64,000 nucleotides of DNA, from the NCBI GenBank assembly GCA_003129525.1, contig CP029329.1, positions 1,593,501 to 1,657,500 on the forward strand, in the 5' to 3' direction. This DNA comes from Clostridium beijerinckii. Its GTDB lineage: Bacteria > Bacillota > Clostridia > Clostridiales > Clostridiaceae. Positions within the stretch are counted from its first letter, which is position 1. Each line of letters begins with the position of its first letter. The position numbers and the translations under genes were made by a program. The notes below the pieces were generated by a model that saw nothing but the letters and a program-made list of their open reading frames with translations, was not told the origin of the DNA and made no database searches. Positions 26,697 to 35,767 of this stretch are shown here, piece after piece.

Positions 26697-27743
26697 ATGA
26701 ATTCATTTGGAATATCATTATATCTTGGAACAGGATACAAGAAAAATAAAGAAATAATTGAGAAAGCTCATAAGAATAATGCTAAGTATGCTTTCACTTC
26801 CCTTCATATACCAGAAGAGATAGTACGTGATTATCAAAAAGAGGTGGAATCCTTATTAACTATTTGCAAAGTAAATAATCTTAATTTAATAGTTGATGTT
26901 GGACCAAGGACATTAGAAAAGCTCGGATTTAAAGATTTTAAGGAACTAAAACAAACAAGTATAACTCATTTACGTTTAGATTATGGCTTTACTTATGAAG
27001 AAATCATTGAATTATCTAAAGACTTTAATATTGTGTTTAATGCATCAACTTTACTAGATAATGATATATATGAGCTTAAAAGATTAAATGCAGATTTTTC
27101 AAGGTTTTCAGCATGCCATAATTTTTATCCTAAACCATTAACAGGATTATCTTTAAAAAAGGTAAATAAAATTAATAAGAAATTAAAAAATCTCGGTATT
27201 ACTATAATGGCATTTGTAGCCGGAGATAAAGATTTACGGGGACCTCTTCATATGGGATTGCCTACTGTTGAAGAACATAGAAGCGGAGATATATTGTTTA
27301 ATGTATTGCAATTAACAAAAAATACTGAAACTGAGATATGCATAATTGGTGATATAGATATTACGGATGAAGCTTGGATTAAATTAAAGCAATTATCAGA
27401 AGGATATATTTCTTTACATGCTAGAATTGATGAAAAGTATTCATTTGTTAAAGATATAATACATCATGATAGACCAGATTCTAGCGACTATGTAATTAGG
27501 TCTCAAGAATCACGTGAGTTTAGTTCACAAGGAAAAATTTTTCAAGTTGAATCACCAAAAGAACGTAAGAAAGGTAGCATTTCAATAGGAAATGCTGATT
27601 ATTTAAGATATTCAGGAGAACTTGAAATTGCAAGACAAAATCTTGAACCAGAACCTAAAGTAAATATTATTGGAGAAGTTGATATAAATGATATTAAATA
27701 TTTAGATTATATTACTGACGGTATGGGATTTAAATTTATATAG
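26697..27743 (+). CDS. mupG: 6-phospho-N-acetylmuramidase, MupG family (DUF871), copy 2
   Basis: About 348 aa. It shares blocks with copy 1: SFGISLYLG, SACHNFYPKPLTGLSLK, RGPLHMGLPTVEEHR, DYVIRSQESRE, YLRYSGELEIARQ. The first in-frame ATG (26679) overlaps the SD-like GGAAAAGGTGAT, so the ATG at 26697 is preferred. It is coupled to murP, matching the murP-mupG pairing known from Staphylococcus. It is predicted to split imported MurNAc-6-P-GlcNAc, with MurQ and the MurK-like kinase finishing the two halves. Confidence 0.9.
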   Translation: MNSFGISLYLGTGYKKNKEIIEKAHKNNAKYAFTSLHIPEEIVRDYQKEVESLLTICKVNNLNLIVDVGPRTLEKLGFKDFKELKQTSITHLRLDYGFTYEEIIELSKDFNIVFNASTLLDNDIYELKRLNADFSRFSACHNFYPKPLTGLSLKKVNKINKKLKNLGITIMAFVAGDKDLRGPLHMGLPTVEEHRSGDILFNVLQLTKNTETEICIIGDIDITDEAWIKLKQLSEGYISLHARIDEKYSFVKDIIHHDRPDSSDYVIRSQESREFSSQGKIFQVESPKERKKGSISIGNADYLRYSGELEIARQNLEPEPKVNIIGEVDINDIKYLDYITDGMGFKFI

Positions 27744-27789
27744 TTTTAGAAAAAATAAAATCTATCCTTAACTTATTAAATATTTTAAT

Positions 27790-27864
27790 AACCTCAATAA
27801 GTAAATTAGTTAATAAACTAAAAATACTTATTGAGGTTGTCTATGTTTAAAGGCTTTTTTTTAC
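27790..27864. repeat. Hairpin block related to 13516-13750 (empty site of the MITE)
   Basis: Perfect 14-bp arms AACCTCAATAAGTA (27790-27803) and TACTTATTGAGGTT (27825-27838), then TTTAAAGGCTTTTTTTTAC. Similarity to the nagE 3' region runs on through TAAAGTTTATAAT. It may serve as terminator for mupG and as promoter block of the next gene. Confidence 0.6.
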
Positions 27865-27920
27865 TTTGATTAAAGTTTATAATATCTAATGTAACAAATT
27901 TAATTGGATGGTGAAAATAC

Positions 27921-28958
27921 ATGGAATATATAAATGATATTAACATAAACGAAGCAGTTATACACATATTAGATAGTAATGGGGAAGAACCTGTGCTTAA
28001 TGAATACAGTTTGGAACTAGATGAGGATATACATAAATTTTTATATAGACATATAGAAAGATGTTTAAATGATGATGAACTTAAATATGCACGTTTTAAC
28101 CCTGAAAGAAATATAGTCAAAGAAGTTGTACAAGACTATTTAAATGGAATAGATAGTGATTTAATTAATTTATCGAAGGAGCTTGCTAGGCAACTATTCA
28201 TAATAATGAAAGGAAATGTAAATATTCCAGCGGGGGATCTAATAATAGTATCAATATCTACAGATCAAGGACCGATGATAGGGATACTAAAAATGGATTA
28301 TGTTAAGAATTTTACTCATGAAATCCAATTTGTAGATCAAAAAATTGGGATAGGAATAGTGCCACAAGTAGCTGGACTTCCAGGTAGTGGACAAAAGATA
28401 CAAAAGGCTGCATTTCTTAAGCCAATTAGGGAAGATGAAAAATATAACTTGATGATTTTAGATAAGCAAAAAAGTAGTAAAGAAGATGAATATGGAGCAA
28501 ATTATTTTATAAATACATTTTTAGGTGCAAGTATTATTACTAATGAAAGAGATATGACGAAAACCTTTGTAAAAGCCGCAGAAAACTGGACTAGAAAAAA
28601 TATTACTGAAGATGCAGGAAAAGCAGAAGAAATTAGGACTGCTATTAAAACTAAATTAAAAGAAGAAGATACTATAAATATAGATTCATTCTCAGAAGAG
28701 TTATTCAATGAACAACCACAAGTAAAAGAAGATTTTTCAAATTATATAAAACAACAAGGTTTAAGTGAAGAAGTGGCAGTTGATAAAACTTGGGTTGATA
28801 AAAAACTAAAAAGAGTTAGGCTTAATATAGATAAGCAAATTGACTTGTACATAAATGAAGATACTTACCATGATTCCAATAAATTTGAAATTCAAAGAAA
28901 TGGTGATGGAACTATAAACATGATAGTAAAAAATGTAATGAATTATATAGAAAAGTAA
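27921..28958 (+). CDS. Nucleoid-associated protein, NdpA/YejK family
   Basis: 345 aa, usual length for the 37-kDa nucleoid-associated family. The family pattern is visible: an N-terminal INEAVIHILD, a central GDLIIVSI..GPMIGILKMDY, and KAAFLKPI in mid-protein. No transmembrane segment or signal peptide. The role of the family is poorly defined (DNA-associated in E. coli). It stands alone, between a terminator hairpin and 29056-29086. Confidence 0.8.
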   Translation: MEYINDININEAVIHILDSNGEEPVLNEYSLELDEDIHKFLYRHIERCLNDDELKYARFNPERNIVKEVVQDYLNGIDSDLINLSKELARQLFIIMKGNVNIPAGDLIIVSISTDQGPMIGILKMDYVKNFTHEIQFVDQKIGIGIVPQVAGLPGSGQKIQKAAFLKPIREDEKYNLMILDKQKSSKEDEYGANYFINTFLGASIITNERDMTKTFVKAAENWTRKNITEDAGKAEEIRTAIKTKLKEEDTINIDSFSEELFNEQPQVKEDFSNYIKQQGLSEEVAVDKTWVDKKLKRVRLNIDKQIDLYINEDTYHDSNKFEIQRNGDGTINMIVKNVMNYIEK

Positions 28959-28965
28959 GAGTCCG

Positions 28966-29034
28966 AATTTTACATTTGGTTACTCGAACTTTCTCTGTAA
29001 GCAAGTAGATAGCCCAAATCTACGATTTGGTGAA
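28966..29034. repeat. Intergenic palindromic repeat, related to 47384-47475
   Basis: It contains TTTTACATTT..AACTTTCTCTGT and a small hairpin CCAAAT..ATTTGG. The same two modules occur at 47384-47475, but there the first is inverted (ACAGAGAAAGTT..AAATGTAAAA) relative to the hairpin. Confidence 0.5.
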
Positions 29035-29055
29035 GGTCACTTTCTATTAGAACAA

Positions 29056-29090
29056 GAAGATAGCACCTTGTACAGATGCTATCTTCTTTA
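29056..29090. terminator. Bidirectional terminator
   Basis: 10-bp arms GAAGATAGCA (29056-29065) and TGCTATCTTC (29077-29086) with flanking T's, between two convergent genes. Confidence 0.82.
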
Positions 29091-29110
29091 ATTTACATTA
29101 ATATCTATAA

Positions 29111-29740
29111 CTAACGGATAAAATTAGTACCTACTCTAGGCTCTTTTTCAGGTAGTGAAACTCCAGCTTCTTTACCTGTTTGTATACATTTTAGAAGCCA
29201 TGCCATATTTTTGCCTAATGTTCTCATTGTTTGCATTCCTTCTAAATCTTGTTTTACTTCTTCAGGAGTATTTCCATGAACCATATTCCAATATTGAGAA
29301 GAGACAACAGGCATATTAGAAATGGTAAAGTATTTATTCAACTGATCAAAAGCTGAAGTTGCTCCACCGCGGCGGCAACTCACAATTGCAGCGCCAAGTT
29401 TATATTGAAATGAGCCTCCTCCTGCATAGAAAAGTCTATCTAAAAAGGATGTAATTGAACCAGATGGAGCTGCATAGTGTACAGGAGAACCAAAGACAAA
29501 GCCATCAGCTTCTTTAGCTTTTTCTAAAGCAACATTGACGATATCATCACTAAATACACACTTACCTTCACCATTCTTATGGCAACCGCCACAACCAATA
29601 CAACCACTAATAGGCTTGTTTCCAATATGGAAAATTTCTGTTTCAATATTTTCTTTTTCTAATTCATTAGCCACTTCGCACAAAGCAGTATAAGTACATC
29701 CTTTGGCTTTTGGACTACCATTAATAAGTAATACTTTCAT
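29111..29740 (-). CDS. Flavodoxin-like NAD(P)H-dependent FMN reductase/iron-sulfur flavoprotein-type oxidoreductase
   Basis: About 209 aa. The N-terminal FMN-binding loop is NGSPKAKGCTYTAL, followed by a cysteine motif CIGCGGCHKNGEGKC and a GSPVHYAAPSGSITSFLDR flavin loop, typical of the flavodoxin-fold family of clostridia. The cysteines suggest an Fe-S cluster or redox-active thiols. A GTG at 29749 is in frame but overlaps the SD GAGGTG; the ATG at 29740 is chosen. Substrate unknown; monocistronic. Confidence 0.83.
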   Translation of the reverse strand: MKVLLINGSPKAKGCTYTALCEVANELEKENIETEIFHIGNKPISGCIGCGGCHKNGEGKCVFSDDIVNVALEKAKEADGFVFGSPVHYAAPSGSITSFLDRLFYAGGGSFQYKLGAAIVSCRRGGATSAFDQLNKYFTISNMPVVSSQYWNMVHGNTPEEVKQDLEGMQTMRTLGKNMAWLLKCIQTGKEAGVSLPEKEPRVGTNFIR

Positions 29741-29976
29741 TTTTGACACCTCATTATAATTTTTTTATCTAATTTCTCACCACTGTAACAATTATTAATA
29801 TACAACAAAATAATGTTAGAAGATATAACTTGCATAAACATTCACCGTTTGATTCAATAATATTTTTATACCAATAGAATGATTTTTTAGGGATACGCTA
29901 ATATTATATTTAATGTATATTGAGTAGACATTGTAAAGATAACAGTTGAAAGAAAATATACTATGGTATAAAAATT

Positions 29977-30018
29977 AAGACATAGATGATTTACATGCAT
30001 TGTAAACATCTATGTCTT
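29977..30018. terminator. Terminator of the arg cluster
   Basis: Near-perfect hairpin: AAGACATAGATG-TTTACA on the left and TGTAAA-CATCTATGTCTT (30001-30018) on the right, with T-rich tracts on both sides. It stands after argF. Confidence 0.85.
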
Positions 30019-30034
30019 CTATTTTATAACCATA

Positions 30035-30955
30035 TTATTTCATCAATTTAACAAGTACAGCTTTTTGTGCATGTAATCTATTTTCAGATTCATCAAAGAT
30101 TGCATCCGCATGTTCTTCTAAAACTTCGGCTGTTATTTCTTCACCTCTGTGAGCTGGAAGACAGTGGAGCACCATTACATTTTTATCAGCGATTGTGATT
30201 AATTCTTTGTTTATTTGGAAGCTTTCAAAAACTTTAGCACGGATTTCAGTTTCTTCTTCATGTCCCATACTAGCCCAAACATCTGTAATTAATACGTCAG
30301 CATTTTTAGCAGCTTCAGATGGGGAAGTAGTTATTGTAAAGTTAACCCCTTCTTTTTCTGCAATTTCTTTTGCTCTGTTTAAGTATTCATCAGTTGCAGT
30401 ATAATCTTTTGGTGAAGCAATTGAAAAATTCATTCCAACTTTTAAGCAACCAATCATTAAAGAATTTGCCATATTGTTACCATCGCCGATGTAAGCAACT
30501 TTTAATCCTTCAAGGATGTTTTTATTTTCTCTTATTGTCATTAAGTCAGCTAAAACCTGGCAAGGATGTTCAGTATCTGTTAAACCATTAATAATTGGAA
30601 TTGATGAATATTTAGCTAATTTCTCAACTTCTTCATGAGAAAATGTTCTAATCATTATGCCTTGTATAAATCTTGAAAGAACCCTTGCAGTATCCTCTAT
30701 TGGTTCACCTCTGCCGATTTGTAAGTCTCTATCAGTTAGGAACAATGAATTTCCACCTAATTGATACATACCAGCTTCAAAAGAAACTCTGGTTCTAGTA
30801 GATGATTTTTCAAATATCATACCTAAACTTTTTCCTTTTAAGTGGTGATGCTCTATACCATGTTTTTGTTCATATTTTAATTGATCTGCTAAGTTTAAAA
30901 TATCTAATATTTCTTCTTTAGAAAGATCATCCATTTTTAATAAATCTTTTTTCAT
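30035..30955 (-). CDS. argF: Ornithine carbamoyltransferase
   Basis: 306 aa, usual length. The carbamoyl-phosphate motif SSTRTRVSFEAG, the HPCQVLADL motif and the ornithine-binding HCLPAHRGEE are all present. It makes citrulline from ornithine and carbamoyl phosphate. ATG after AGGGGG. It is the last gene of the arginine cluster. The anabolic enzyme is assumed because it lies with argGHCJBD; catabolic arcB looks alike. Confidence 0.95.
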   Translation of the reverse strand: MKKDLLKMDDLSKEEILDILNLADQLKYEQKHGIEHHHLKGKSLGMIFEKSSTRTRVSFEAGMYQLGGNSLFLTDRDLQIGRGEPIEDTARVLSRFIQGIMIRTFSHEEVEKLAKYSSIPIINGLTDTEHPCQVLADLMTIRENKNILEGLKVAYIGDGNNMANSLMIGCLKVGMNFSIASPKDYTATDEYLNRAKEIAEKEGVNFTITTSPSEAAKNADVLITDVWASMGHEEETEIRAKVFESFQINKELITIADKNVMVLHCLPAHRGEEITAEVLEEHADAIFDESENRLHAQKAVLVKLMK

Positions 30956-31072
30956 ATAAACCCCCTAAACAATATACAACTGACAATGGATAATTAATAA
31001 TAAAAGTTAATAAAAACTTAAAATATTGCATTCTCTATTACAAATTGCTAATTATCACTTGTTCATTAATAA

Positions 31073-32257
31073 TTATTTTTCAATTTTAGATAATATTTCA
31101 AGAATAATATCTATTCCTATCTTTAATTCCTTTTTAGTTATAACAAGTGGTGGGAGAAGTCTTACAACATCTTTTCCAGCTGTTAATACTAATAATCCTT
31201 TTTTTATAGCTTCTTTTTGAACTAATGTTGGATCGCATTTTACCTTTATTCCAATCATTAATCCAATACCACGTACATCTACAATTTGTGGATTTTTAGA
31301 TTCTTCTAAAAGTTCTTTTACATAAGCACCTCTTTTTGTTATTTTTTCAAAAGACTTTTCATTACAAAGCTCATCAAGAACAACTAAAGAACCAGCACAC
31401 ACAACTGGATTAGCTCCAAAAGTTGAACCATGATCACCTGGTTTAAATACATCATCTACTTTAGAAGAGCATAGGAAACCACCTATAGGAAGTCCAGCTC
31501 CAAGACCTTTAGCTACAGTAACAATATCAGCTTCTACATCAAAATGATTATATCCAAACATTTTACCAGTTCTAGCTATACCACATTGAACTTCATCAAA
31601 GATAACAAGTACATCTTTTTCATTACATATTTTAACTACTTCTTGTACAAATTCTTTATCTAGTGGAATTACGCCACCTTCTCCTTGAATTGCTTCAAGC
31701 ATTATGGCACAAACTTTATCTGTAAGTTTTGCTTTAAAATCTTCTAAATCATTTGCTTTTACATAATCAAAACCCTCAGTGAAAGGGAAGAAGTATTTAT
31801 GGAATTTTTCTTGTCCAGTTGCTTTTAAAGTAGTTATTGTTCTACCGTGAAAAGATTGCATCAAAGTAAGAACTGTACTTCTTCCACCACCGTATTTGTC
31901 GTAGCTATATTTTCTAGCTAGTTTAATAGCACCTTCATTAGCTTCAGCACCGGAATTACCAAAAAATACCTTATTCATATTAGATTTTTCAGTTAATTCT
32001 TTAGCAAGTTTTACACTTGGCTCAGTGTAAAACATATTTGAGCAATGAACAAGAGTTTTTAATTGCTTACTAGTAGCTTTAATCCATTTTTCATGACTAT
32101 ATCCTAAACTGCTAACACCAATACCACTTGTAAAATCTAAATATTTATTTTCATCTGAGTCATAAAGATAAACACCTTCACCATGATTGATTACAGGCTC
32201 TAAACGACCATAGCTATTGACAATATGTTCTTTTGCTTCATTAAAATCATATGACAT
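31073..32257 (-). CDS. argD: Acetylornithine aminotransferase
   Basis: About 394 aa PLP enzyme converting N-acetylglutamate semialdehyde to N-acetylornithine. GNSGAEANEGAIKLAR, FHGRTITTLKATGQ, the PLP-pocket FDEVQCGIARTG and the lysine block TVAKGLGAGLPIGG are present. The frame extends to 32329, but the SD GGGAGGTAA before the ATG at 32257 fixes the start (MSYDFNEA). Confidence 0.94.
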   Translation of the reverse strand: MSYDFNEAKEHIVNSYGRLEPVINHGEGVYLYDSDENKYLDFTSGIGVSSLGYSHEKWIKATSKQLKTLVHCSNMFYTEPSVKLAKELTEKSNMNKVFFGNSGAEANEGAIKLARKYSYDKYGGGRSTVLTLMQSFHGRTITTLKATGQEKFHKYFFPFTEGFDYVKANDLEDFKAKLTDKVCAIMLEAIQGEGGVIPLDKEFVQEVVKICNEKDVLVIFDEVQCGIARTGKMFGYNHFDVEADIVTVAKGLGAGLPIGGFLCSSKVDDVFKPGDHGSTFGANPVVCAGSLVVLDELCNEKSFEKITKRGAYVKELLEESKNPQIVDVRGIGLMIGIKVKCDPTLVQKEAIKKGLLVLTAGKDVVRLLPPLVITKKELKIGIDIILEILSKIEK

Positions 32258-32364
32258 AAAATTACCTCCCATATTAAATATAATTAACAATGAACAACGA
32301 ATGACGAAATTCCTTTGGAATTTATTCATTAATTGTTAATCGTACAATGTGCATTGTTAACTGA
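32258..32364. repeat. AACAATTAACAA-type palindromic repeat between argB and argD
   Basis: The segment from about 32280 to 32340 forms an imperfect inverted repeat beginning ATTAACAATGAAC and ending TTAATTGTTAAT around AATTCC...GGAATT. Similar repeats occur at 30970-31065 and 34485-34560, always between arg genes. Confidence 0.5.
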
Positions 32365-33219
32365 TTAATAAATCATTGTTCCAATTCCTTCAGGTGAGAA
32401 CAACTCTAGAAGAATAGAATGAGGAATACGGCCATCAATAATAAGTGCTCTTTCTACACCCATTCTGATTGCTTCAACGCAACAATCAATTTTAGGAATC
32501 ATACCACCTTTTATTACTCCTTCTAAACATAACTTAGGAATTTGATGTATTCTTAAAACACTAAGTAATGATGAAGGGTCTTTTGAATCCATAAGAACAC
32601 CAGGTACATCAGTAAGCAACATTAATTTTTCAGCTTTTAGTGCAGCTGCAATTTTAGATGCACATATATCTGCATTGATGTTATATGGTTTGTTATCTTC
32701 TTCGCCTAAAGCGATACTTCCAATAACTGGAATATAACCTGAATTTATAGCCATTTTTATAACTTCAGTATTAACCTTAGTTATTTCACCTACATAACCT
32801 AAATCAGCATCAGTTTTTAATTTTTTAGCTTTAAGAAGAGAACCATCCATTCCGCATAAACCAATAGCCTTGCCACCAAATTTCTCTATAAGAGAAACTA
32901 AGTTTTTATTTACTTTTCCACCAAGAACCATTTGAACTATATCAATAGTACTTTCACCAGTGTATCTTAAACCATTAATAAATTCGCTTTTTTCACCTAG
33001 TCTATTTAAAAAGTCTGAAATATCAGGTCCGCCACCATGGACAACAACTGGTTCAATGCCAACACATTTCATTAATATAATATCATTTATAACTGTTTCA
33101 CGAAGTTCTTCGCTTATCATTGCATTTCCGCCATATTTTACTACTATTATTTTACCATAGTAACGTTGAATGTAAGGCAATGCATGAACTAGAACCTCAG
33201 CTCTTTCGTTATTATTCAA
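32365..33219 (-). CDS. argB: Acetylglutamate kinase
   Basis: 284 aa amino-acid kinase fold: VVKYGGNAM near the N-terminus, VHGGGPDIS, INADICASKIAAAL and KGGMIPKIDCC. It phosphorylates N-acetylglutamate. The start codon is TTG, well supported by SD GGGAGGGG 7 bases upstream and by the absence of any usable ATG. It is 20 bases after argJ. Confidence 0.94.
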   Translation of the reverse strand: MNNNERAEVLVHALPYIQRYYGKIIVVKYGGNAMISEELRETVINDIILMKCVGIEPVVVHGGGPDISDFLNRLGEKSEFINGLRYTGESTIDIVQMVLGGKVNKNLVSLIEKFGGKAIGLCGMDGSLLKAKKLKTDADLGYVGEITKVNTEVIKMAINSGYIPVIGSIALGEEDNKPYNINADICASKIAAALKAEKLMLLTDVPGVLMDSKDPSSLLSVLRIHQIPKLCLEGVIKGGMIPKIDCCVEAIRMGVERALIIDGRIPHSILLELFSPEGIGTMIY

Positions 33220-33239
33220 TTTACAACCCCTCCCTAGAA

Positions 33240-34463
33240 TTAGCTTCTATAATCTCCGTTAATCTTTACATATTCATAACTTAAATCACAGCCCCAAACA
33301 TAAGCACTATAATTACCTAAGAATAAATTAACTTTAATAATAATTTCATTTTCACTTAGAACTTTTTTAGCGATATCCTCATCGAAAGGTAAAGAACTAC
33401 CTGCTTCACAAACTTTTATAGTACCAGCATGGCTTTCAAAGGAAACATCAACTTTTTCAGAATCAAAATCAATTGTTGTATATCCTAGAGCACAAAGAAT
33501 TCGTCCCCAGTTTGCATCACTACCAAACATTGCAGTTTTTACTAAACTAGAATTAATAACGCTTTTACCTAAAATAACAGCATCTTCTTCAGTACTAGCT
33601 CCAATGATTTGGCATTCTAATAATTTTGTAGCACCTTCGCCATCTTTAGCAATGTTTTTAGCCATAATTGTGTTTAACTCTGTAAGAACTTTAAGAAAGG
33701 AATCATAGTTTTCATCTTTTTCAGTTATAGTAGGATTTTCAGCTAAACCATTAGCTAAAATTAATATCATGTCATTAGTACTTGTATCACCATCAACACT
33801 AACTCTATTGTAGGTAACAGTAACACTTGACTTTAAAGCTTCAGCCAATAATTCTGGGGAAATAGAAAGGTCGGTTGTAAGAAAAGAAAGCATTGTTCCC
33901 ATGTTTGGTTCAATCATTCCAGAACCTTTTGCCATTGAACCTATAGTAACCTTTTTGCCTCCAATATAAAATTCTAAAGCCAATTGCTTTTTAAATGTAT
34001 CAGTTGTCATAATGGCAGAAGAAGCATCATCAAAGCCTTCTTTTGATAATTTTTCAGTAAGTAAAGGAATACCATCTTTAATAGCATCTATATTTAAAGG
34101 AACCCCAATTACCCCTGTAGATGCAACTAAAACATCATCTGTTTTTAAATTTAATGCTTTAGCTTGAAGACAAGTCATCTTTTCTGCTTTATGTAAGCCA
34201 TCATCACCATTACAAGTGTTTGCATTACCACTATTTATAATTATAGCTTGTGCTTTTTTATTTTTTAGATGCTCTTTAGTAATATAAATTGGAGCACCTT
34301 TAACTTTATTTTTAGTGTACATACCAGCAGCTGCTGCTGGTACTTCAGAATAAATTAAAGCTAAATCTTTTTGTAAATTACTTTTCTTTAATCCACAATA
34401 AATACCTGAAGCTAAAAAGCCATTAGGAGATGTAACTCCACCATCTATATATTTTATATTCAA
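33240..34463 (-). CDS. argJ: Bifunctional glutamate N-acetyltransferase/ornithine acetyltransferase
   Basis: 407 aa. The autocleavage site is in PNMGTMLSFLTTD, with Thr as the expected nucleophile (Gly-Thr here rather than the common Ala-Thr). SGNANTCNG near residue 80 is also typical. It recycles the acetyl group from acetylornithine to glutamate, so no separate argA or argE is needed. It starts with TTG after AAAGGGGGA. Confidence 0.94.
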   Translation of the reverse strand: MNIKYIDGGVTSPNGFLASGIYCGLKKSNLQKDLALIYSEVPAAAAGMYTKNKVKGAPIYITKEHLKNKKAQAIIINSGNANTCNGDDGLHKAEKMTCLQAKALNLKTDDVLVASTGVIGVPLNIDAIKDGIPLLTEKLSKEGFDDASSAIMTTDTFKKQLALEFYIGGKKVTIGSMAKGSGMIEPNMGTMLSFLTTDLSISPELLAEALKSSVTVTYNRVSVDGDTSTNDMILILANGLAENPTITEKDENYDSFLKVLTELNTIMAKNIAKDGEGATKLLECQIIGASTEEDAVILGKSVINSSLVKTAMFGSDANWGRILCALGYTTIDFDSEKVDVSFESHAGTIKVCEAGSSLPFDEDIAKKVLSENEIIIKVNLFLGNYSAYVWGCDLSYEYVKINGDYRS

Positions 34464-34666
34464 ATTTAGTCCCCCTTTAATTCAGTTGGCAGTTAACAAT
34501 TAACAATTAACAGTTTAAGAAACAAACTCCTGAGACAGTTATAAAATAGGAAATTAGACTGTTAACTAATTATTCACTACGATTTTATTGCATTACTTTA
34601 TTGCTTTTTGTTATTTTTAATATAGAACTTAGAATTTTATATAATTTTCATTAATCTATTAACTTA

Positions 34667-35701
34667 TTAAAACGCTGGTGCAATCAAATTTAAGCCATCT
34701 GTTTCATTAAAACCTAAAATAATATTCATGTTTTGAATCGCTTGTCCAGCAGCACCTTTAATCATATTATCTATTGTACTTACAACTATGATTTGATCTT
34801 GTCTATGATTTAAATGTAATGAGATAAAACAATCATTTGTTAACCTTACATTTTTTATTGAAGCAGTTTCTCCAAGTGGTAAGATGTTAACGAAAGGTTC
34901 ATTTTTATAACAATCTACATATAATTTATGAATTTCTTCAAGATTTACTTTATTCTTAGGAGTACAATAAATAGTTGAAAGTATACCTCTATTTATTGGA
35001 AGTAAATGAGGTGTAAAAGTTATATTAACTTTATCATTTGCCATTGTAGACAAGGTTTCTTCAATTTCAGGTGTATGTCTATGAGCTCCAACTTTATATG
35101 GTGCAAAAGTTTCATTTTCTTCAGGAAAATGAGTATTTAAAGTTAAGCCTCTTCCAGAGCCTGTAGTTCCGGACTTAGAATCGCAAATAATGTTATCTAA
35201 TTTTATTAATGAATTCTTAAACAACGGCATTAATCCGAGTTCTATAGTTGTTGGATAACAACCAGGGTTAGCAATTAATGAACATTCTTTAATTTTTTCT
35301 CTATTTAATTCTGGAAGTCCATAAACACTGTTAATATGTATTTCTGGTTGTGTAAATTTTTTACCATACCATTCTTCATATTCAGCTTCATTAGATAATC
35401 TAAAATCTGCCCCCATATCAATACAAATCTTTTTATTATCAATTGCTTTTTTTGCGATATCTTCACTTAATCCATGAGGAAGGGCAGTAAAGATTACATC
35501 ACATTTTTTAATAACTTCATCTGAAGATTCACAAATTAAATCTGTTTTATTTAAAAAGTTTTTATATACGTTACTAATTTCTTGTCCTTTAAAAGAAACT
35601 GAACTTAAAGCAGTAACTTCAACTTTTGGATGAGATAATAATAATCTTAAAAGTTCAGCACCAACATATCCTGTAGCACCTATTATTCCAATTTTAACCA
35701 T
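34667..35701 (-). CDS. argC: N-acetyl-gamma-glutamyl-phosphate reductase
   Basis: 344 aa. NAD(P) motif IGATGYVGAELLRLL at the N-terminus, catalytic Cys in ANPGCYPT, KSGTTGSGRGL, and HRHTPEIEE. It reduces the ArgB product to the semialdehyde used by ArgD. ATG after GGAGGC. It has its own 186-base leader after argH, holding hairpins and one ARG-box-like site, so it may have a separate promoter. Confidence 0.95.
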   Translation of the reverse strand: MVKIGIIGATGYVGAELLRLLLSHPKVEVTALSSVSFKGQEISNVYKNFLNKTDLICESSDEVIKKCDVIFTALPHGLSEDIAKKAIDNKKICIDMGADFRLSNEAEYEEWYGKKFTQPEIHINSVYGLPELNREKIKECSLIANPGCYPTTIELGLMPLFKNSLIKLDNIICDSKSGTTGSGRGLTLNTHFPEENETFAPYKVGAHRHTPEIEETLSTMANDKVNITFTPHLLPINRGILSTIYCTPKNKVNLEEIHKLYVDCYKNEPFVNILPLGETASIKNVRLTNDCFISLHLNHRQDQIIVVSTIDNMIKGAAGQAIQNMNIILGFNETDGLNLIAPAF

Positions 35702-35767
35702 TTTAAAATTAGCCTCCTTAATTTATTGATAAATTATTTTTCTATGCATGAATTTTCAATTATTATA

